A stretch of 64,000 bases of DNA from Xenorhabdus poinarii G6 (lineage in GTDB: Bacteria; Pseudomonadota; Gammaproteobacteria; Enterobacterales; Enterobacteriaceae), in NCBI RefSeq assembly GCF_000968175.1, contig NZ_FO704551.1, positions 124,001 to 188,000 of the forward strand, written 5' to 3'. Made by a program: the position numbers and the translations under genes. The notes beneath the pieces are model-generated. The model was not told the DNA's origin, did not search any database, and was given only the letters and a program-made list of their open reading frames with translations. Of this stretch, positions 57,457-64,000 are shown one piece after another; position 1 is the first letter of the stretch, and every line of letters starts with the position of its first letter.

Positions 57457-59088
57457 TTAATTATCGTCGTCGTCATCACCTTCATCTTCTGTTGGATACT
57501 CTGAGCGGGTATCAATCCCGGCCGCCCAAATTTTTCCATATTTAATATCGCTTCCATTACCAACTTCATAGTCGAACCAAATACTCTCTGCGCCACCAAA
57601 GATATTGACAAGATGTTTCTTTTCAATATGAAAAATTAAGGAGTAACGCCCAGTCTCCTGATTTTTTGTGATCGGCATAATGTCCTGCCCAACAGCCTTT
57701 TGGGTATTACGGTTTGCCGCCTGAATATACATATTTAACGTCACCTTCGCGCCCAAAGGAACTTTTCCCTGTGAATCTTTATCTCCGACAATCTCAACAA
57801 ATAATCCGGTCACTGGCGTTTTTTTATCCTTAGGGTGATTATACAGATATTTTTTTATATTGTCATAACCCAGGGTAATACCCTGTGGGATTGGTGTGTT
57901 ACTAGGAATAAGGCCAAGGCTGCCATAAACATTACAGGGGTCATAATCCCTTTTTATTGTTTTATCTGGAGAATATGTCGCTCCTCCCATATAAGTGACA
58001 GTGGTTAGTGAAGACGTTATCGAACCGGCTCCTTGTCCCAGAATAGCTACACAATTAAAATTATAGGGAACACCAATTTCAAAAATATTATAAGGCAGTG
58101 AATAATAATATTTTCCTAATCCTAACTCTGTAGTTGGATCGTCTACAGTAACATAATGGCCAATATATTTACGTTCTGCATTTGTTGTATGTTTTTCTTG
58201 CGTAAAAAACAGGATATAATCGCCTTTTTTTGCATTAGGATATTTAAATACTCCTACAGCAAAATCTGATTCCCCCCCTTGAGCGATTAAAGGTTGGTCA
58301 AATGCCCCCAAGATATTTGGTTCAGGCATAGTTTCTAGAGCATTGGGGATTTCAGTGTTAACAATAAAAAGAGGAGAGGAAGCCGGTACCGGTTGATCGA
58401 CATTTACAATCCAGGATCGTAGTTCAAGCACCATTGATTTAGTATTTCGTGGATAAATATAAAATTTGATATTGCCATGCTCGTCTGAATTGACTAATAA
58501 CCCAGAATAATAACCTACCATTTGTGGTTGAATTTCGGTTTGATCATCAGAACCCAAAATCTTACAATATGGTAAATTTTCTGGCACCTGTGACATGATA
58601 AAGACAGGCGTATTGCTCAAGGGGAGGCTATTGTTATCCAGTAAAAGGGTGGTAACCTGAGCACTTTTCGCTGGTTGTGTTGGATTTATATTGGGTGTAT
58701 CTAAGAACACATCATGTAACATCAGAGACAAGGTATCCGGGTTTATGGTTCTTGCTGTACCCGTAAAATTGAATGGATCCGCGTTTGAGCCGTTTGCTGT
58801 AATGGTAAACTGTATGGGATCATGTTCTTTTATGACGCTAGTATCACTACTAACAATTAATTCTGTGCTACCGATATATTCAGAAGTAGAACCTTTTAAT
58901 GGTTGAAAACTTATTTCATTAGATGAAAACGAAATATTTTTATCTCCTGTTATTGTAAAATTTTGATTAACAGGGTTTAATATATTATTTACTGTTAAGG
59001 TTATAGTTAAGGGAAAGCTCTGCCCGATAATAAGATCGGCTTTTTTTGAAATGTTGACGGTCAATATATCTTTTCTTGTTGCCGGCAT
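57457..59088 (-). CDS. Tandem Ig-like array protein, copy 7
   Basis: 543 residues from the start at 59088 (MPATRKDILTVNISKKADLI), which has GGAG seven bases upstream and matches copy 8; the frame is open 49 codons further but that part is leader. Module 1 has KKADLIIGQSFPLTITLTVN, module 2 TTLLLDNNSLPLSNTPVFIM, and module 3 GESDFAVGVFKYPNAKKGDY. The C-terminal module has YDPCNVYGSLG, ESIWFDYEVGNG and YGKIWAAGIDTRSE, and there is an acidic tail EDEGDDDDDN. No signal peptide is seen. It is complete and likely functional. Confidence 0.82.
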   Translation of the reverse strand: MPATRKDILTVNISKKADLIIGQSFPLTITLTVNNILNPVNQNFTITGDKNISFSSNEISFQPLKGSTSEYIGSTELIVSSDTSVIKEHDPIQFTITANGSNADPFNFTGTARTINPDTLSLMLHDVFLDTPNINPTQPAKSAQVTTLLLDNNSLPLSNTPVFIMSQVPENLPYCKILGSDDQTEIQPQMVGYYSGLLVNSDEHGNIKFYIYPRNTKSMVLELRSWIVNVDQPVPASSPLFIVNTEIPNALETMPEPNILGAFDQPLIAQGGESDFAVGVFKYPNAKKGDYILFFTQEKHTTNAERKYIGHYVTVDDPTTELGLGKYYYSLPYNIFEIGVPYNFNCVAILGQGAGSITSSLTTVTYMGGATYSPDKTIKRDYDPCNVYGSLGLIPSNTPIPQGITLGYDNIKKYLYNHPKDKKTPVTGLFVEIVGDKDSQGKVPLGAKVTLNMYIQAANRNTQKAVGQDIMPITKNQETGRYSLIFHIEKKHLVNIFGGAESIWFDYEVGNGSDIKYGKIWAAGIDTRSEYPTEDEGDDDDDN

Positions 59089-59395
59089 TTTATTTCTCCA
59101 TATATGATTGTGTGAATTATTAAATTCTATATAGCCTGGTTTGTTTAATGGCTTTATTGCTGGTTTAAATATTTTAATGAACTCCTTCAAACTAAACTCA
59201 TTAAGATAAAAAGTATAATAATAAAATTTTATCACCTGATAACCATAAGCTATCTCTGCGAGAATATAATGTATTTAAATATAAAACAAAATTTTAAAAT
59301 TAATTTTATCCATAAATTGATGACTAAAAATAGTTTTCGTTTGAAGAATGAGTATTAAATATTTTTCAAATACCTCCTGTTAGTAGGATAGATGG
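59089..59395. other. Leader of array copy 7
   Basis: AT-rich leader closely similar to that of copy 8 (62531-62826) over its whole length, ending at the ISAs1-family insertion. No gene is seen. Confidence 0.55.
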
Positions 59396-60640
59396 TAGGG
59401 CAACCGCATGAATGTTCAAATATCATCCAAACCGGAAAACCCTGCTTGTAATACCTGCTCCAAAAAGCCGATTTTCATCCAGGCTCGTTTACGTTTCATT
59501 CTGATACTTAATTTAGTCGTTTCTTTTTTTAACATATTTAACGCGACCCGTCTCAATATCGCGATGTTTTCCGCTGCATTTTTACGGTAAATTTTGCAGT
59601 CATCTTCCCGAAAGGAGACATCCAGTATCCAGTGAAGATTATTTTCGATCTGCCAGTGGCTACGTATGGCCTGAGCAAACTGTTCTTCTGTTAACTCTGC
59701 AGAACTGATGGCGTAACGGTATTCCAGGCTGGCGGATTTTCCTTTTTCTTGCCGGTATCCGACTGTCACGCCAACTGTTTTTAATTCAGGCCATTCCGGG
59801 AAATGGGCGACTAATGAACTCGCATCCATGACATGACTTTGCCTAATTTCAATACGTCCATGCCCCTGTTCTATGTGTACTTTTTCTCTTGTCAATGACC
59901 CGGAGAGTTGTCCCGCCAGTGCCTCCCTGACTACACGGTGGAGATTTTTCTGATTGTCTTTCACACTCAGCAAATAATCAGCGCCGCCTCAATAATGTCC
60001 CGGGCTATCTGGGTTTGACATCCCATTGCATCAATGGAAATGAGGGCGCCTTTCAGTTCCAATAACTTAAACAGTTCAGGGATGGCAGTGATCTCATTTG
60101 ACTTACTTTGTGTTCTGACCTGACCAATGACGAGTTGGTTTGCAGCGGCGTAAGCACTCACCATGTGGAGAGTTGAATAACGATCTTCACGATGATAAGA
60201 GCCACGCAATACTTTACCGTCGATCGCCACTAATTCCCCTTTGGTGAGTTGGTGAACAGAACGCATCCAGTTGATAAAACAGAGATTAAATTGTTCTGGT
60301 TTGATGCGAGAAAGGACCCGGGCAATGGTGTCATCAACAGGAACGCCTTCTTTGAACATACCTTGTTTAAGAAACCAGTCATGATGGCCTTCAGTATATT
60401 CCTGAATATCACTCCAGCCCTCCGCCCCCGCAATAATCGCGCAAAGGGTGGCAAACAAAATGTCAAATAAAGGATAGGCCACTTTGGCCGTCTGGCGTGG
60501 GTCTTTGATATCGGAGAAATGGTCAGTGAAACTGTCAAGGTACATGGTATTGACTCTCAAAAGAGAGTATAAGATCACAGCTATTTACTCGAATCAACTT
60601 AATTTACCGTTGGCTAAAAAACATTCGCGATCTTGCCCTG
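59396..60640 (-). mobile_element. ISAs1-family insertion sequence
   Basis: 1245-bp element. The ends are imperfect inverted repeats: TAGGGCAACCGCATGAATGT at 59396 against, inward from 60640, CAGGGCAAGATCGCGAATGT. It is flanked by the 10-bp direct repeat GGATAGATGG (59386-59395 and 60641-60650). The corresponding site upstream of copy 8 (around 62827) has one uninterrupted GGATAGATGG followed by the same sequence as at the right flank here. It is the natural empty site. Confidence 0.88.
59416..60545 (-). pseudogene. ISAs1-family (H-repeat type) transposase, frameshifted
   Basis: The N-terminal part (MYLDSFTDHFSDIKDPRQ, VAIDGKVLRGSY, ISIDAMGCQTQIARDIIEA) and C-terminal part (LLSVKDNQKNLHRVVREAL, EEQFAQAIRSHWQIENNLHW) lie in different frames. 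Restoring one G in GCGGCG near 59981-59990 yields EAGADYLLSVKDNQ and a single protein of 376 residues, the family's normal length. So one base is missing and the copy is probably inactive, unless the break is bypassed by frameshifting. DDE residues are seen in AIDGK, SIDAMG and NNLHW context. Confidence 0.85.
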
Positions 60641-60650
60641 GGATAGATGG

Positions 60651-60900
60651 CTTCTTTATCAGGCCATGTCGCATTACGAGTTAATCAGAGATCTCGAGGT
60701 TGATTGTTTTTTATCCTGCAAATCGATAAAATTGTTCCGCCACCGATAGACACTTACCTTCCTTTATTGATAATCACTACCGTCGGTTTGCCGTCAGCAA
60801 GAAATCAATGGTCTGCCCGTTGATATCAACCACCCGGTAAAATCATTGCTACTGGTCTTTGACTTTAGTACATTTTTATAAAATCCCAATGACCAGCTTA
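60651..60900 (-). pseudogene. Decayed IS6-like transposase fragment in the array spacer (copy a)
   Basis: The minus strand contains FYRVVDINGQTIDFLLTA, which resembles the IS6-family catalytic region (YLYRAVD-G-TIDFLL), followed after a gap by CLSVAKQFYRFAA as a possible C terminus. Stop codons interrupt it. The same sequence occurs at 62827-63087. Confidence 0.5.
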
Positions 60901-60901
60901 A

Positions 60902-62530
60902 TTAATTACCATCATTTTCATCGTCTGTTAGATCCTCTGAGCGGGTATCAATCCTCCCTGCCCAAATTTTCCCATATCTAATATCGCTTCCATGACCAAC
61001 TTCATAGTCGAACCAAATTCGACCTGCGCCACCCGTGATATTAACAAGATCTTCCTTTGCAATATGAAAAATTAAGGAGTAACGCCCAGTATCCTGATTT
61101 TTTGTGATCGGCATAATTTTCTGTCCAACAGGCTTTTTGGTATTACAGTTAGCCGCCTGAATATACATATTTAACGTCACCTTAGATCCCAAAGGGGCGC
61201 TTGTTTTGACATTTGTATCTCCGACAATCTCAATAAATAATCCGGTCACTGGCGTGTTTGGATCCTGAGGGTGATTAGACAGATATTTTTTTATACTGTC
61301 ATAACCGAGGGTAATACCTTGTGGAATAGGGGGATTATTAATAACACCAAGGCTGTTATAAACATTACAGGGATCATAATGTCTTTTTATTGTTGTATCT
61401 GGAGAGTATGTCGCACCTCCCATATAAGTGACAGTGGTTTGTAAAGACGTTAGCGAACCAGCTCCTTGCCCTTGGATAATGATATAGCTAAAATTATAGG
61501 AAACACCGGCTTCAAAAATATTACAAGGTACTGAATAAAAATATTTTCCTAAACCCAACTCTGTTTTCGGATCGTTTACAATAACATAATGACCACTATA
61601 TTTAATCGCTGAATTTTGTATGCTTAGGTCTTGTGTAAAAAACAGGATATAATCGCCTTTTTTTGCATTCGGATAATCATAGACTCCCACCTGGAAATCA
61701 GGCTCTCCCCCCTCAGAAACTAAAGGTCTGGCAAATGCCCCTAATATATTTGGCTCTGGAACAGAATGCATGAAATCAGGTATTTCGGTATTAACAATAA
61801 AAAGGGGAGAGGCCGCTGGCTCTGACTTACCGACATTCACAATCCAGGATTCTAATTCAAGTACCATGGAATCTGATTTTTGTGGATAAATATAAAATTT
61901 TATATTTCCATCCTTGTCTGAATTGATGGATAATCCGGTATAATCCCCGATTTTTTGTAGCAGAATTTCAGTTTTATTATCAGAGTCCAAAATCTTACAA
62001 TATGATAAATTTTCTGGTATTTTTGATCTGATAATGATGGGGGTATTGCTCAAGGGATTGTTCTCTTTATCTAGCAAAAGGGTGGTAACCGTAGCCCCTT
62101 TTACTGGTTTTTTTGGATCGTTATTGGGTGTATCTAAGAACATATCACTCAACATCAGAGACAATGTATCCGGATTTATGGTTTTTGCTGTACCTTCAAA
62201 ATCGAATTTATCAGCATTAGAACCGTTTGCTTCAATGGTAAATTTTATTGGATCACGTTCTTTTATGACGTTAGGATCACTGCTAACAATTAATTTTGTG
62301 CTAGCGGTATATACAGAAGTAGAATCTGGTAATCGTGTAAATTTTATGTTTTCAGATGAAAACGAAATGTTTTTCGCACCTGCACCTGGTGTTATTATAA
62401 AGCTTGCATTAGTAGGGTTTATTGCATTTTTTGCTGTTAAGGTTATAGTTAAGGGAACGATCTGCCCTATGATAAGATCAGCTTTTTTTGCAATATTGAC
62501 GGTCAATATATCTTTTATCAATGTTGGCAT
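60902..62530 (-). CDS. Tandem Ig-like array protein, copy 8
   Basis: 542 residues with all four modules. Module 1: KKADLIIGQIVPLTITLTAK. Module 2: VTTLLLDKENNPLSNTPIII and SDKDGNIKFYIYPQKSDSM. Module 3: GEPDFQVGVYDYPNAKKGDY and YSGHYVIVNDPKTELGLGKY. C-terminal module: YDPCNVYNSLG, GRIWFDYEVGHG and YGKIWAGRIDTRSE, with tail TDDENDGN. GGAG stands seven bases upstream. Closest to copy 9 in its 3' half and to copy 7 in its leader. Confidence 0.82.
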   Translation of the reverse strand: MPTLIKDILTVNIAKKADLIIGQIVPLTITLTAKNAINPTNASFIITPGAGAKNISFSSENIKFTRLPDSTSVYTASTKLIVSSDPNVIKERDPIKFTIEANGSNADKFDFEGTAKTINPDTLSLMLSDMFLDTPNNDPKKPVKGATVTTLLLDKENNPLSNTPIIIRSKIPENLSYCKILDSDNKTEILLQKIGDYTGLSINSDKDGNIKFYIYPQKSDSMVLELESWIVNVGKSEPAASPLFIVNTEIPDFMHSVPEPNILGAFARPLVSEGGEPDFQVGVYDYPNAKKGDYILFFTQDLSIQNSAIKYSGHYVIVNDPKTELGLGKYFYSVPCNIFEAGVSYNFSYIIIQGQGAGSLTSLQTTVTYMGGATYSPDTTIKRHYDPCNVYNSLGVINNPPIPQGITLGYDSIKKYLSNHPQDPNTPVTGLFIEIVGDTNVKTSAPLGSKVTLNMYIQAANCNTKKPVGQKIMPITKNQDTGRYSLIFHIAKEDLVNITGGAGRIWFDYEVGHGSDIRYGKIWAGRIDTRSEDLTDDENDGN

Positions 62531-62826
62531 ATTATTTCTCCATATATGGTTGTGTGAACTGTTAAATTTTATATTACCAGTTTGTTTAATGACTTTATTA
62601 CTGGTTTAAATAGTTTAATGAACTTCTTCAAACTAAACTCATTAGAATAAAAAGTACAATAATAAAATTTTATCACCTGATAATCATAAGATATCTATGC
62701 GAGAATGTAATGTATTTAAATATAAAGCAGAATTTTAAAATTAATTTTATCCATAAACTGATGACTAAAAATAGTTTTCGTTTGAAGAATGAGTATTAAA
62801 TCTTTTTCAAATACCTCCTGTTAGCA
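62531..62826. other. Leader of array copy 8
   Basis: AT-rich leader closely similar to that of copy 7. It ends at GGATAGATGG (62827-62836), the uninterrupted version of the site where the ISAs1 element inserted upstream of copy 7. Confidence 0.55.
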
Positions 62827-63087
62827 GGATAGATGGCGTCTTTATCTGGTCATGTCGCATTACGAGTTAATCAGAGATCTCGAGGTTGATTGTTTTTTAT
62901 GCTGCAAATCGATAAAATTGTTTCGCCACCGATAGACACTTACCTTCCTTTATTGATAATCACTACCGTCAGTTTGCCGTCAGCAAGAAATCAATGGTCT
63001 GCCCGTTGATATCAACCACCCGGTAAAATCATTGCTACTGGTCTTTGACTTTAGTACATTTTTATAAAATACCAATGACCAGCTTAA
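62827..63087 (-). pseudogene. Decayed IS6-like transposase fragment in the array spacer (copy b)
   Basis: Almost identical to 60641-60900, with the same FYRVVDINGQTIDFLLTA and CLSVAKQFYRFAA readings and the same stop codons. Because both copies are broken in the same way, the fragment decayed before the gene-plus-spacer unit was duplicated. Confidence 0.5.
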
Positions 63088-64000
63088 TTAATTACCATCA
63101 TTTTCATCGTCTGTTAGATCCTCTGAGCGGGTATCAATGCCTCCTGCCCAAACTTTCCCATATCTAATATCGCTTCCATGACTAATTTCATAATCAAACC
63201 AAATTTTACCCGCACCACCAAAGATATTAACAAGCGTTTTCTTTTCGATATGAAAAATTAAAGAGTAACGCCCTGTGTCCTGATTTTTTGTGATGGGCAT
63301 AATGTCCTGCCCAATAACCTTTTTGGTATTACGGTTTTCTGCCTGAATATACATATTTAACGTCACTTTAGATCCCAAGGGAGCGTTTGTTTTTGAATTT
63401 TTATCCCCAACAATCTCAATAAATAATCCGGTCACTGGCGTGTTTGGATCTTTAGGGTGATTAGATAGATATTTTTTTATACTGTCATAACCGAGGGTAA
63501 TACCTTGTGGAATAGGAGGATTATTAATCACACCAAGGCTGTTATAAACATGACAAGGGTCATAATCCCTTCCTATTGTTATATTAGGGGAATATTTTGC
63601 ACCTCCCATATAAGTTACGGGCTCTGGTATGGAAGTTATCGAACCGGCTCCTTTCCCCAGGATAACTATATAGTTAAAGGCACAGGGAGTACCGATTGGA
63701 AAAATATCATAAGGTAGTGTATAAAAATATTCACCTAAGCCTAGTTCTGTCTCCGGATCGCCTACAGTAACATAATGACCACTATATTGACGTTTTGCAT
63801 TTTGTGTATGTCTTTCTTGTGTAAAAAACAGGATATAATCGCCTCTTTTTGCATTCGGATAATCGTAGACTCCCACATAAAAGTTTTGCTGACCCCCTTG
63901 GGCAATTAAAGGGCCTGGATATCCTCCTAAGATATTTGGGCCTGGAATCGTTTTCATGAAGTCAGGCATTTCAGTATTAACAATAAAAAGGGGAGAGGTC
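63088..64000 (-). CDS. Tandem Ig-like array protein, copy 9 (5' end beyond the window)
   Basis: The frame continues through the right edge. At the edge it reads TSPLFIVNTEMPDF, the end of module 2, so the gene starts outside; the ATG at 63969 is internal. Module 3 (FYVGVYDYPNAKRGDY, YSGHYVTVGDPETELGLGEY) and the C-terminal module (YDPCHVYNSLG, GKIWFDYEISHG, YGKVWAGGIDTRSE, tail TDDENDGN) are complete and nearly the same as in copy 8. The array therefore extends further to the right. Confidence 0.85.
   Translation of the reverse strand, partial: TSPLFIVNTEMPDFMKTIPGPNILGGYPGPLIAQGGQQNFYVGVYDYPNAKRGDYILFFTQERHTQNAKRQYSGHYVTVGDPETELGLGEYFYTLPYDIFPIGTPCAFNYIVILGKGAGSITSIPEPVTYMGGAKYSPNITIGRDYDPCHVYNSLGVINNPPIPQGITLGYDSIKKYLSNHPKDPNTPVTGLFIEIVGDKNSKTNAPLGSKVTLNMYIQAENRNTKKVIGQDIMPITKNQDTGRYSLIFHIEKKTLVNIFGGAGKIWFDYEISHGSDIRYGKVWAGGIDTRSEDLTDDENDGN

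Noticed and set aside
44433..64000. CRISPR array or satellite repeat as cause of the repetitiveness
   Set aside because: The repeated unit is a whole gene of about 1.6 kb plus spacer; no short regular repeats with unique spacers are present.
46564..64000. Array proteins as classical invasin/intimin-type adhesins
   Set aside because: Big_1-like modules are present, but there is no signal peptide, LysM or inverse-autotransporter barrel.

Overview
The window reads as chromosome of an entomopathogenic enterobacterium, most likely Xenorhabdus (Photorhabdus is the main alternative). The strongest marker is EnvZ: it is only about 345 residues long, with two membrane segments almost back to back and nearly no periplasmic domain, as reported for Xenorhabdus nematophila. 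The presence of a large Rhs/YD-repeat toxin-like gene fits the same group. No database search was possible; all names rest on recognised sequence.

Layout. 1-7.3 kb: glycerol-3-phosphate genes glpE-glpG-glpR-glpD, the Fe-S carrier nfuA, gntX, and divergent bioH; then an OsmC-family gene and a decayed emrB-like transporter. 8.16-16.57 kb: an 8.4-kb composite transposon. Two nearly identical 785-bp IS1-family elements in the same orientation enclose a 1665-residue Rhs protein, a small upstream partner gene and remnants of other elements. The whole unit is bounded by the 8-bp direct repeat ACCTTGTC and interrupts a small gene of unknown function. 16.6-24.4 kb: an MFS transporter, the ferrous-iron operon feoABC with Fur-like and FNR-like sites, a PNPOx-like gene and tex. 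24.6-36 kb: greB, ompR-envZ, a Pho box followed by pstSCAB-phoU, a polar amino-acid ABC transporter without an ATPase gene, and adeP behind a PurR-like operator. 36-44 kb: an ArnT/PMT-like glycosyltransferase, yihI, hemN and the nitrogen-control genes glnG-glnL-glnA with a sigma-54 promoter and an NtrC site. Blocks that are far apart in Escherichia coli are adjacent here.

44.4-64 kb is an AT-rich accessory island, entirely on the minus strand. It holds one RCC1-like beta-propeller protein fused to an Ig-like module, then at least nine tandem paralogues of roughly 520-545 residues (one short form of 405, one frameshifted, the last cut by the window edge). They share two N-terminal Ig-like domains, a third beta-rich module and a conserved C-terminal module with a Y-x-x-C-x-V-Y-x-S-x-G motif and a closing FDY...YGK-x-W-x-G-x-I-x-T signature. 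None has a visible signal peptide, membrane anchor or autotransporter barrel. Copies next to glnA are divergent; copies further right are near-identical and show chimeras, a duplicated 3' remnant, a frameshift, decayed IS6-like fragments and an inserted ISAs1-family element. This array is the best candidate for an undescribed system. Its function is unknown; a secreted or inclusion-forming host-interaction family under diversifying recombination is an inference.
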